From Sycobia sp. Sy_11 (Eukaryota > Arthropoda > Insecta > Hymenoptera > Epichrysomallidae), in the NCBI GenBank assembly GCA_018907035.1, contig JACCIC010000052.1:2626501-2690500 (forward strand): 64,000 nt of DNA, written 5' to 3'. Position numbers and translations under genes: made by a program. The notes beneath the pieces were generated by a model. It made no database searches. It saw only the letters and a program-made list of their open reading frames with translations, and was not told the origin of the DNA. Below are positions 27,631-37,744 of the stretch, piece by piece; position 1 is the first letter of the stretch; every line of letters begins with the position of its first letter.

Positions 27631-28580
27631 AATAGCGTATATTATTTTTTCTCAGAAGCTGTAGAAAGTTGGAAAAAAAATTATTTTAAAAAAGATATAT
27701 TTATAAAATAATTATAAATTAAATTGAAACATTAAATAATTAAAAATGCTTATTAATAAAATTTATATTAACTTAGAGACTTTAAAATTAGTTCTTTCGA
27801 AATGTATTTATAAATAAATAATAATCATAAACTTACAATTTGAATGTATTAAATTAAAATTAAAATACACCGAATAAAATGCAGTCTTTCTTACTTTACA
27901 ATCTGGTTTCAGTAAAAAACTCATAAGTTAGGCTCATCGTATTAATCAAACTAAAATAAATTAAAATAAATTTAAAGACATATACTAAAACAAAGTTGCG
28001 GAGGATTAGAGGATTAGAGTGTGACCGAGCTTGTACCTGAGAAAAGGATCAGAGTTCAGGATTTATCTATGTGTATGTATGTATGCATGTATGCATGGAT
28101 AAGAAAGGGATTTGATTTACTTTTAGATAGATGCAATTAAATTAATAAATGTATTTTAATAAATTGTTACTACTTTTTTCTTATTTTACATATTATTCTC
28201 TTTCTTTTCATATATTTTACCTTAACATATCTCTTTTCTTTCAAATGATACATGATTTTGATACTAAAACTTTAAGTTACAACAACTGAAATGTCAAACT
28301 AAGTCAACTTTCAGTATTCGATAAATAAATTTTTATAACTGTTAGATATTTTTCTCTTATTCTACTGATTTTAAGCTTTAATTTATTGTTAAATTGGATA
28401 ATTTATCTATTCTTTTTTCGGGAGATATTTGATGTAGAAACAGCGATTTTTCACAATTTTCAAAGACATTTAAAATAAGAATTGCACAATATTTTAAATA
28501 ATCTATTTTTTATTATCTTTTAGTTATTGAAATAAAAACCGAATTTTCATCGAAAATACGAACTTTTTAAGTTTAAAACG
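27631..28580. other. AT-rich stretch without recognised features
   Basis: No coding or RNA gene seen. A small TATG/CATG repeat lies around 28,070-28,100. Confidence 0.6.
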
Positions 28581-28585
28581 GGTAT

Positions 28586-28815
28586 TTACGTATACTGCAA
28601 GAAAGCCAGAGACTCCAACATTAAATTTACATTATTGCGATTTTTTAAAATATGAATACTTTCACGAGTTTCCCTCATATATCTAGTTGTAATACCTTTT
28701 TCTGAAATATTTACCTTTTCAAAATTGAAAGAATGTATCAAAACTAAACTATGCTTCTTTAGCATGTATGTACCATTCGTATTTTGTAAACTATACTGAT
28801 ATTCATACACTTTTT
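28586..28815 (-). pseudogene. Penelope-like element fragment: GIY-YIG endonuclease C-terminus
   Basis: The minus-strand open frame contains HSFNFEKVNISEKGITTRY and then an ESIHILKNRNNVNLMLES stretch, the same pattern as the C-terminal endonuclease region of the Penelope-like copies at 54.5 and 63.3 kb (HSFDF..IL..GI, ER.HI...NNVNLMLES). The reverse transcriptase part and the 3' region are not visible, so this is an isolated, truncated copy. Divergence from the other copies suggests an older insertion or another subfamily. Confidence 0.75.
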
Positions 28816-29036
28816 TACACTATATTTCTACTTTAAAACTAATAATTACATAAGAAATTGATTTGTTAATTGTATTAATAAGAATGATAAATGTTGAAAA
28901 GTAAACTTGAAAATTATTTTTTTTTGTAAAAGTAGTTCTAATCTCCAAAAAAAGAACTTGTAACAAAAATAAAATAGTTAAGCAAGTTTGATGTATTCTT
29001 AGCATAGTGAAACTTTTAAATATATCTTCTTATGTA

Positions 29037-29417
29037 TTTTACAAAAAGTTATATAAAATACTTTTTGAAAGTTCAAAATATATTAATACAAACAATACTC
29101 TATAATTAAATAAAAATTAATTCACTAATATAGTCAGATGTCTTACTGATTGTGATAAAGAGAAACATAATAATACGATATATATACGATACTCGTAAAT
29201 TTTCTATGCATATTAAGAAATTTACAACTAATAAACCTTATATATATTTTACAAAAAATTTATATAAAACATTTTTCTAAATTCAGTAATATATTAAGAC
29301 ATTGTAATGATATTGTTAATGATATTGTAAATCTTCTCAAATCGAAATAAAAAAGTTAAAATATCGGAACAATATTTATATAAAATATTTTTCTAAAATA
29401 TTCGAAATATATTAACA
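29037..29417. repeat. Three irregularly spaced copies of a ~50-bp AT-rich motif
   Basis: A motif of the form TTATATAAAAtatTTTTctaAA followed by AATATATTAAtA recurs at about 29,037-29,092, 29,247-29,302 and 29,366-29,417, with unrelated sequence between. It may be a decayed tandem repeat or just AT-rich convergence. Confidence 0.35.
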
Positions 29418-30149
29418 AATAATAAATTATATAACGCAGTAACATCTTAAAACAATAGATCATCAAAACAAATGGTTAAGTACAATTTATGCAGCCCTAT
29501 AAATAACATCATGTATAGTTTATACAAAATATATTTAAAAGTCTACAAAATAATAATAAATAAATAATTTTAATGAAAATGCAGCTTAATAAAGTAATAA
29601 GATCATTTACAAATAGCCGAGTTGATTTCCACATCGCTTTGTCCACGCGTGGACATAAAAAAATTATAATAATTATCTTGAATCATCGATGTTTTGAGGT
29701 GAACAATCTTCTGTTATTTATTTTGATAATTCATTATTGTTAAAAAAAGCAGGTATGAAGTTGCTTATTTTTTAGTATTGCTTAATCAAGTATCAGAGTA
29801 TTAAAAAGCCCTAACAGAGAAAACGACACAAAGGTTCTTAGTTATTGTTCCTTATATTATAAAGAAATTTTTTTCTAAATTACTGACTAGAATATTTAAT
29901 GCAGTATTATTATTTCAAATAACAGTGTTTATATGTAGTGGCCGCTAAATTACAGTATGAATCAGAAATAAAGATATGTGTCCTCCGATCTTAATATAAT
30001 AAATGCCTTATGTTTATGAAATTTGTAGGAACTACTCTTTTTATGTTTGTAACCATGATCCTCCCCCAAATTTTTGTCAAACGGAATTGAAGTTAGCATT
30101 GTTTTATATTGATAACAGTATAAGTTGAATTGATCATTTTTAAAACAAT
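29418..30149. other. AT-rich stretch without recognised gene
   Basis: Holds a perfect 14-base palindrome, GTCCACGCGTGGAC, at 29,641-29,654. No coding sequence seen on either strand. Bases 28,816-29,036, to the left, are likewise empty. Confidence 0.55.
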
Positions 30150-30370
30150 TTAATTGTACTTATGTCCACTGTCCATATACAAATTAATAAGTATTTTTTA
30201 TTGGTCTTACAGTCCAATCAATTCAAACTAAAAATAAAATAAAAAATAAAAATAAAAATAAAAATAAAAATAAATAAAAATAAAATTAAAATTAAAAATA
30301 AAAATTAAATTAAAAATTAAATTAAAATTATAATGACAGTCAGACTGTCCTTGTTTACATTCACCCCCGT
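30150..30370 (-). mobile_element. Penelope-like element 3' region, outer half (split by BEL insertion)
   Basis: Read on the minus strand, this matches the 3' region of the plus-strand Penelope-like copy at about 54,950-55,170. Both contain the 15-base palindrome (here 30,335-30,349), a run of ATTTTTAATTTAATTT and a TGTAAGACCAAT block. It ends at CCCGT, the 5-bp duplication flanking the BEL element. The matching inner half is at 38,450 onward. The A/T-rich (AAAAT)n-like stretch at 30,224-30,330 is part of this copy. Confidence 0.75.
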
Positions 30371-30381
30371 TGTTACGAAAA

Positions 30382-30413
<32 letters not shown>

Positions 30414-30431
30414 TTGTAGCTGTTCTCGAGA
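30371..30431 (-). repeat. BEL terminal LTR fragment (third LTR, outer end only)
   Basis: Begins TGTTACGAAAATTATATG, close to the TGTTATGGAAATTATATG of the two complete LTRs, then a TA run and a TTTGTAGCTGTTCT block like the LTR's TTTATAGGTGTTCT. The rest of this LTR is missing. The next 70 bases are a second TA run joined directly to gag sequence at about 30,501. Confidence 0.75.
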
Positions 30432-30451
30432 TTATATATATATTTATATAT

Positions 30452-30489
<38 letters not shown>

Positions 30490-30500
30490 AGCTGTCTCTT

Positions 30501-31196
30501 GTCTCCGAGTTCTCGTAAATGATTCGTTGAAACCTTCGAACAATGTGGTAGGCGCTCTAGCGTGTTCATATGAGCATTGACTATTCGGGACAAACTCTGG
30601 TATCGCTCTTGTAATGACTCCCAAGTAGAGGAGTAATTGGCTTCAGTTACGGAAACATTTTTAATAAATTCAGCGGCCTCACCCTTCAAACATCGCTTTA
30701 GATATTGAAGTTTCACCGTGTTGGATATAGTAAGTTCGTTGTGTACCATGCATGTAAATAGGTCACGAAATGCAGGTCAGTCTACATATCTTCCGCTAAA
30801 GGTGGGAAGTTGAAGTTTCTGTAATTTAGCAGTACCTGAGATGATCGTAGTAGCGAGATGGGGCGCAGATGGAGAAGCGGGTGCGTTAACGACACGTCGA
30901 ATTAGGGACAGTTGATCTTCAATTTCTGCCTCACAGTTTTCCACTTCTTGTTCCAAGCGTTCGTATATCTTATCTATGACGTAAGGTTCGGTCGTTGCAT
31001 CATCTCGGCTCGCAATTTCTATGTGTGAGCTTCTGTAATCAGCCCAATAAGCTCGTAACTTATCAAGAGTTAATCGGTGCACAGTCTTGTTTAATCGTTC
31101 AGCTACATTTTCCCTAGCTTTGCGGATGAGTCGCTTAATACTGTCTGCCCGAATAGTTTGTTCCCTTATTAGTTTGTTTAGCGTAGCGACTGCCAT
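30501..31196 (-). pseudogene. BEL gag 5' part, second (duplicated) copy
   Basis: Minus-strand frame starting at 31,196 (MAVATLNKLIREQTIRADS) and interrupted by a TGA at about 30,775, after which the same frame continues to about 30,501. It duplicates the gag start of the main element at 37,451-36,760 with very few differences. Gag packages element RNA in virus-like particles. The open frame beyond 30,501 runs into the TA repeat and is artefactual. Confidence 0.88.
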
Positions 31197-31407
31197 TGTG
31201 TCAACGTCGTGTATAAATAAGGAATTTGCCTGCCTTTTTTGTTGTTGATATTCTAGTAGATTATTATTATTATTCCCTTTTTTTATGGTATTTATTTATT
31301 AAACTTGTTTATGTATCATGCATTTATATTGATCGGATCCTTGTAATATGGGTACAGTGTACAAATCGTTCAATATCCAGAGACTCTCTTGCCAGCACTC
31401 ACCCTCT

Positions 31408-31426
31408 AATCCGGCTCGAAGGACCA
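31408..31426 (-). other. Primer-binding site of the duplicated BEL segment (tRNA-Tyr type)
   Basis: The plus strand reads AATCCGGCTCGAAGGACCA, identical to the eukaryotic tRNA-Tyr 3' end as I recall it, five to six bases from the LTR. The minus strand is therefore complementary to the tRNA, as a primer site requires. Confidence 0.75.
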
Positions 31427-31431
31427 AAAAA

Positions 31432-31442
31432 TGTTATGGAAA

Positions 31443-31506
<64 letters not shown>

Positions 31507-32173
31507 GTTCTTATAGCGATTAATGGTTTGAACGGTAATAATACATGAGCCAGTCGAATCAAGAGCGGAAAGGTCTGAAATAAATTAAGAGCTCTGGTTA
31601 GTGATATTTTACAACTTATTCATTTATTTTGCGTAGATCTAAATATTGAATATTACAATTAATGCGTTGTATAAACAAATAAAGTGTAGTGTATAATCAT
31701 TTATAATTTATGCTTGGCGTACAGCTAATAAGGTAAAGAAAAGTAACTAAATTATTTTGTAATGGAAAAAAATGAAAAAGGACGAATTTGAAAAAGCACC
31801 CGCCCGCTGTCACATACTTGTTCAATTATAGGTTGTGTAAGAGTGGGCACGGCCCGCCAAGCGCCAAGTTCGGCTTAAGAATGGGCACAGCCCGCCAGTC
31901 ACCGAGCTCGGCTTAAGAGTGGGCGCAGCCCGCCAGTCACCGAACTTGAATTAAGAGTGGACACAGCCCGTCAATTAAAACAATAGTTTAATTACTAATC
32001 ACACACTTTTACTAAACGTCAGTGCACTTGATGTCTGCTTCAGCTGAAGGTTTAAGAGAGACTGAGCCTTGATACTGCTCGGGCCCTCCTTTTATAGGCG
32101 ATATGGCAGAAAATATAATCGCGCCATCTATTAGTGATTTTTTGTACTTATGTAGATAATGCGTTCTCGAACA
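31432..32173 (-). repeat. BEL LTR, complete internal copy (742 bp)
   Basis: Starts TGTTATGG and ends CTCGAACA on the plus strand. It contains a (TA)n run at about 31,447-31,498 and about 3.5 copies of a 38-bp repeat beginning TAAGAGTGGGCACGGCCCGC at 31,838. Nearly identical to the LTR at 37,686, apart from repeat number and TA length. Confidence 0.93.
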
Positions 32174-32189
32174 TATTCCGCCCGCTTTG
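32174..32189 (-). other. Polypurine tract of the BEL element
   Basis: On the minus strand the bases abutting the LTR read AAAGCGGGCGGAATA, purine-rich and directly next to the TG end of the LTR, the position from which plus-strand synthesis is primed. Confidence 0.6.
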
Positions 32190-32215
32190 TCTTCATTTGA
32201 CGAATTTTCCTGATC

Positions 32216-32479
32216 CTAGATGGGTACTTGATTGTCCCCTTCGATGGGTAGCGCACTAATCCGTGTAATAGAGCGCTTTAAGGTCGACGTTGCTCTTTTG
32301 ATAGTGACTACTCGAACTAGTTCATCGTCTCCTGGATGAACGTTGATGATTCGACCCAAGGGCCACTTGCCTGGAGAATATCGATCATCTTTGTTTATGA
32401 CTAGTTGTCCCACCTTGTAATTCTGTGATGTATTACGCCATTTGGATCTTTCTTGTAGATGGTGAAGATACTTTTCCAA
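32216..32479 (-). pseudogene. BEL pol C-terminus (integrase C-terminal domain)
   Basis: An 87-codon frame with WPLGRIINVHPGDDELVRVV and SITRISALPIE, the typical small beta-barrel tail of BEL/Pao integrases. It is separated from the main integrase frame by frame breaks at about 32,480-32,643. Confidence 0.85.
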
Positions 32480-32643
32480 TATTGGTCACGCAATCTTTGT
32501 AGTAGCTGGAAACGGGTGAGTCTCTATTCCGAAACATTGGGTGGTGGTGCCTCCGGGATAAGAGTGCATTCCGCGTACACTAGGTGAGCTGGAGTTAGAG
32601 CTTCAAGGTCTTCGGGATCGTCGGTCAGAGGGGAAAGTGGGCG

Positions 32644-34230
32644 TTAGTTAAGGCAACTCTCAATCTCTATTAAGACGATAGTTACCTCTTCAAAAGTAAG
32701 AGTATAATTTCCAATTATCCTAACCAAATGATGCTTAACAGATCGTACCCCAGCCTCCCACAAACCTCCAAAGTAGGGCGTGCCGGGAGGAATAAATAAG
32801 CAATTGGTTCCCTGATTTGCGAAGACCTCAGCGACCTGGTGATAGAATTGGGAAGCTGAACAAAACATGCTTGATAGTTCCTTGGCCGCGCCTTGAAAAT
32901 TACTTCCACAGTCACTGTAGATATTCTGGCACAAACCTCGACGACCGACAAATCGACGATATGCGGCTAGGAATGATGCCGTAGTCAGGTCACTGTCTGC
33001 CTCCAAGTGGATGGCTTTAGCTGCTAAACACACAAACAATGTTATATATCCCTTGTAGGATCGGCGACCTCTTCCTTTGGTTGTCCGTAAGTTGATGGGT
33101 CCAACATAGTCTAAGCCAGTAACAGCAAATGTCCTTTGTGGAGTAGTGATACGATGCGTGGGCAAATCTCCCAATAGTTGTTTGCTTAGGTTAGGTCGTG
33201 CTCGACAACATTTTACACACTTGCGCACGTAGAGTTTCGTCATTCTTGATGCCTCGAGGACCCAGACGCGAGCATGGAGAAAGCTTAAGGTGAGTAATGG
33301 ACTGCCATGGAGAGCTCTTAGGTGAGCTTCTTGTAAGTATAACTTCGCCAGATGAGCCGTTCTTGGAAGGATGACAGGATGTTTTGAAGTGAAACTGAGA
33401 TTAGAATGACGAAGCCGTCCTCCAACTCTCATGAGGCCATTCTTGTCAAGGAATGGGTTCAGTCGCTTGAGTGGGATTTTTAACGGTATCACTGCCCCCC
33501 TTTGCAAGGATGCTAACTCCAACGGGAATGATATTTCTTGTACGCATCTTAAATTTAACTCTCGAGCGTCGGATAGTTCCTGCATTGATAAGAAGCCTCG
33601 CATCAAGTGTTCTCCATTCCGTTTTCGCTGGCAGTTAATTTTGAATCTCAGAATCCATATCGTTACTCTTGTCAACCTTGATAAACTTGAAAATCGGTCA
33701 ATCAAGCCATTTGGTGATGCCTGCTGACTTGATGTTTTAGATTGTACGGCGATGAAATGTTGTAATGAAGATTGCGATGATTGCGGTTCATTAGTAGACG
33801 ACGTGGTTTGGCCTGTCCTCCAATGGGTGAGTGAGGCACTGAGCCAGGCTGGTCCGTGCCACCATAAAGAAGACGACATCAGATTAATTGATGGAATGCC
33901 CCGGGTGGCCAAATCCGCGGGGTTTTCGTTTGTTGACATGTAATTCCAAGATATGGTAGGCAAATCATTTTGTATAAAAGAAACCCGGTTGGCTATAAAG
34001 GTTTTCCAATTGCTAGGCTGCTTCTTGAGCCAGGCTAACACAACTTGACTATCGCACCAGGCGTAGATTGGGACTCCCGTAAGCCATTTCATTTTTAGGA
34101 GGTGTCTGATTACTCTGACTAGTTGTGCTGCTCCACACAATTCCAGATTAGGAATAGTGACGGTTTTGATTGGAGATACTTTGCTTTTGGCCATCAGCAA
34201 AAAAAACTTGATAATGATTTGTGTCCGCAT
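32644..34230 (-). pseudogene. BEL pol: RNase H and integrase (528-codon fragment)
   Basis: The N-terminal third matches the RNase H region (TIPNLELCGAAQLVRV, YAWCDSQVVLAWL, NPADLATRG). The C-terminal half is integrase: a zinc-binding-like block with a CVKCCRAR knuckle, GLDYVGPINL, HLEADSDLTTASFLAAYRRF, IYSDCGSNFQGA and PPGTPYFGGLWEAGVRSVKHHL, giving the D, D and E catalytic positions. It is followed by a stop and is out of frame with the neighbouring pol fragments, so the polyprotein is broken at both ends. Confidence 0.92.
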
Positions 34231-34305
34231 ACACCCTTATATAGACAACTGCTGCGTAGGCGCGCTTAGAGGCTTAGATTTCCAACCGAGACTCTTGAGT
34301 GCATC

Positions 34306-36147
34306 TCAGCCAACGAGCAACAGTTCGGGTAGGGTTGTCGAAGATCGATGCATGTCAATCCATTGATTAGCTAATTCACGAGGCAGGAGTTCATCCCATG
34401 TCACTTTCGTTAACCAAATATCTTGTATTAAGACTTTAGCAGCTATTGAGATTGGTGATAACCAACCGAGAGGGTTGTATAGGCGTGCCAAGCCGGATAA
34501 TACAGTCCTCTTAGTGATCACCGTGCATCTGGTGTTAATCCTAGGTATATTCGGCGAAAAGCGGTCCAGCTCAGGGTTCCATGTTAAACCCAGTGTAGTC
34601 ACAGATTCATTAAATTCGATCACACCAGATGGTTTTGCTTGAGAGGCAGTGCTAGGAATCAGCGACGGGTCATTAGCAGCCCATTTACCTAGTTCAAATC
34701 CTCTGAAACGTAGTAGGGATATAAGCTGATTCTGTAGCTCGATAGCACTTTCAAGGTGATCGGTTCCAGCTAAAATGTCATCGACATACGTGTTATCACG
34801 CAGGCACCCTGATACTTCTGAAAACTTGGCTCCTTCGTTCACAGCGATTTCTTGAAGAGTTCGCAAAGCGAGGAAAGGGACACACGACATGCCATATGTG
34901 ACGGTTTTCAGCCGATATTCTCTAGGTGGCATCGTAGGCGATTCTCTCCATAAAATCCGTTGAAAATCACGATCTTCTGGGTGCATCAGAATTTGCCGAT
35001 GCATTTTCACAATGTCAACCAGAAAAACGTAGTGGTAACGACGCCATTCGATTAAGACGAAAGTAATGTCGCGTTGAAGTGGCGGACCGGATCGTAAATA
35101 GTGATTCAGACATACTTTAGTGCTCGTTAATCTCGAGGCGTCGAATACCACTCTTAATTTAGAATTGTTCAGGCTGGTTATGAACACCGCGTAATGTGGA
35201 AGATACCACGACTTCGGATGATACAGTTCTGAGGATGGTACCATTTCCATATGCCCTAGTGCTTCATATTCATGCATAAAATGGCGGTAAGCTTGGTATA
35301 GTTGCTTGTTTGCAGAAAATCGCTTCTCCATCGATATTAGAGACTGGTAAGCGGCACGCCGAGTTTCGTTTGCTACCAATGGAAGGTTTGAGCGTAGTGG
35401 GAGCTGGACTACATAGCGGCCGTCCTGTTTTTGGTGGTGGGTATCTCGGTAATGGTCTTCACACAGCTGATCTTTTGGCGTCATTCCAATTGGTTGGGTA
35501 GGTACCTCCTCAATCTCCCAAATTCGTTTTATAACATCTATTACATCTTCCTCGATAATGGTTGTAACGGAGAGATGTGAAGTTACAGTCGTAGATAGGT
35601 CTGGGCTATTTCGAATTCCTGACAGAACCCACCCGAACTGAGCGTCTTGTGCAATGATGCTGCGTGGTTTCAGGTTTATCACACCTGGTCGTATGATCTG
35701 GGAATACACATCAACGCCTAATATAATGTCGATGTTGGCTGGCGTATGGAACTCTGGATCCGCTAAAGTTAGCTGAACTGTTTTATCCAGAGGTGGAATG
35801 ACTGATTTTCTGGATGGTAGAATCCTGGACAGGCATGGCAAAATCAGGGCTTGACAAGTCAGCGAAAAATCTGGTTGATTTAAGGACTGAATACATAATG
35901 TGGCACTGGATGCACACTTGCCCAATGGAGCATGTCCGAGGCCGAAAACTTGAACACATGCACGCCTTTGGGGCAACTTAAGCAGTTGCACCATCGACAT
36001 AGTGATGAATGTTGCTTCTGAGCCTGAGTCCAAAAGGGCTCTTGCCTCTGCATTTGTTCCCTGAGAACCATGGAGTCGGATCTTCGCAGTGGCTAAAATC
36101 ACTGCTTTTGTTGATTGAGCGGACAGAGCTTGTGCGTCTCGCTTCAA
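34306..36147 (-). pseudogene. BEL pol: protease and reverse transcriptase (613-codon fragment)
   Basis: Protease motif ALLDSGSEATFI at about residue 40, then the reverse transcriptase: VFDASRLTSTKVCLNHYL, the HYVFLVDIVKMHRQI aspartate region, and YVDDILAG with the catalytic aspartates at about residue 450. The end leads toward RNase H but is cut by a frame break at about 34,300-34,240. The catalytic motifs look intact. The order PR-RT-RH-IN separates this from Copia. Confidence 0.93.
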
Positions 36148-36217
36148 CGAAGTGAGCTCGATTGGAGTATCTAGTCATGATGTCGGCACAGATCTCGAAG
36201 ACGGCCCATCCGTCTTG

Positions 36218-37006
36218 TCAGCGACCGGTGCCTCGTGAATTAAGCTGTGATGTTTTGCGTTGCCCATCGCACATCTTCGAAATGATCTGCACTTTCCCAC
36301 TGCGTGAGCCCCGAGACAGTTTAGCACAATTTGAGGCGTTGTACATCTTTACGACGATCTGGTACTGTCTTGTTCTTAATTGAACGCATTGATTGATGTA
36401 ATGATCGGAAAAAGATAAGGTACATTTCCTCACCGGATAAGGTACAGCTTTATTGGAAGTTACATAAAAGCTTTTCAATGATGTTGAGCTTGGCCGTATT
36501 GAACTTTCGGTACTTCTCAGCGCTGGAGGATTCAATGTGCCAACCTCTAGTGAGTCGATTCGATCGCTCAGAAATTGCACCATATCCTTAAATGTTGGTA
36601 ATCGTTCAGAGTTCATGGATTTAGAGTTACATTGAGCTCTCCATAAAATCCGTTTATCGGCATCAAAACAGTTGACCACTCGATATACCAACCAGTAGTC
36701 CCAGTGCTCAATTTCATGTCCTAGATTCTTCAAGGCTTGCACTGTTTGTGGGGTCACGTCTCCGAGTTCTCGTAAATGATTCGTTGAAACCTTCGAACAA
36801 TGTGGTAGGCGCTCTAGCGTGTTCATATGAGCATTGACTATTCGGGACAAACTCTGGTATCGCTCTTGTAATGACTCCCAAGTAGAGGAGTAATTGGCTT
36901 CAGTTACGGAAACATGTTTAATAAATTCAGCGGCCTCACCCTTCAAACATCGCTTTAGATATTGAAGTTTCACCGTGTTGGATATAGTAAGTTCGTTGTG
37001 TACCAT
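36218..37006 (-). pseudogene. BEL gag, second fragment of the main copy
   Basis: Starts MVHNELTISNTVKLQYLKRC, a capsid-like block shared with the duplicated copy at 30.5 kb, and continues with EIEHWDYWLVYRVV, typical of BEL/Pao gag. Zinc-knuckle sequence near the end is degraded or out of frame. The frame start is internal: an upstream TAG interrupts the original gag. Confidence 0.87.
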
Positions 37007-37082
37007 GCATGTAAATAGGTCACGAAATGCAGGCTAATCTACATATCTTCCGCTAAAGGTCGGAAGTTGAAGTTTCTGTAAT

Positions 37083-37451
37083 TTAGCAGTACCTGAGATG
37101 ATCGTAGTAGCGAGATGGGGCAGATGGAGAAGCGGGTGCGTTAACGACACGTCGAATTAGGGACAGTTGATCTTCAATTTCTGCCTCACAGTTTTCCACT
37201 TCTTCTTCCAAGCGTTCGTATATCTTATCTATGACGTAAGGTTCGGTCGTTGCATCATCTCGGCTCGCAATTTCTATGTGTGAGCTTTTGTAATCAGCCC
37301 AATAAGCTCGTAACTTATCAAGAGTTAATCGGTGCACAGTCTTGTTTAATCGTTCAGCTACATTTTCCCTAGCTTTGCGGATGAGTCGCTTAATACTGTC
37401 TGCCCGAATAGTTTGTTCCCTTATTAGTTTGTTTAGCGTAGCGAGTGCCAT
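37083..37451 (-). pseudogene. BEL gag N-terminus of the main copy
   Basis: A 122-codon frame starting MALATLNKLIREQTIRADS, nearly identical to the duplicated copy at 31,196. It loses frame near its end because of a 2-base difference at about 37,117 (GGGGCAGATGG versus GGGGCGCAGATGG in the other copy). It is rich in charged residues and probably helical. Confidence 0.87.
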
Positions 37452-37661
37452 TGTGTCAACGTCGTGTATAAATAAGGAATTTCCCTGCCTTTTTTGTTGT
37501 TGATATTCTAGTAGATTATTATTATTATTCCCTTTTTTATGGTATTTATTTATTAAACTTGTTTATGTATCGTGCATTTATATTGATCGGATCCTTGTAA
37601 TATGGGTACAGTGTACAAATCGTTCAATATCCAGAGACTCTCTTGCCAGCACTCACCCTCT

Positions 37662-37680
37662 AATCCGGCTCGAAGGACCA
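37662..37680 (-). other. BEL primer-binding site (tRNA-Tyr type)
   Basis: AATCCGGCTCGAAGGACCA on the plus strand equals the 3' end of eukaryotic tRNA-Tyr including CCA (from memory). It lies five bases from the LTR, as in many LTR elements. Confidence 0.78.
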
Positions 37681-37685
37681 AAAAA

Positions 37686-37696
37686 TGTTATGGAAA

Positions 37697-37744
<48 letters not shown>

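Noticed and set aside
30386..30580. Open frames across the TA repeats near the BEL left end
   Set aside because: Artefact of the repeat joined to antisense gag.
31838..31975. CRISPR-like array in the BEL LTR
   Set aside because: The 38-bp units are directly adjacent with no unique spacers, and the context is a eukaryotic retrotransposon LTR.
34306..36147. Functional host gene derived from the BEL pol (domestication)
   Set aside because: Flanked by its own LTRs and a target duplication, with frameshifts between domains and near-identical repeats; it is a recent transposon copy, not a preserved host gene.
37662..37680. A tRNA-Tyr gene
   Set aside because: Only the 3' end of tRNA-Tyr is present, placed next to an LTR on both occurrences; the acceptor, D and anticodon arms are absent, so it is a primer-binding site.
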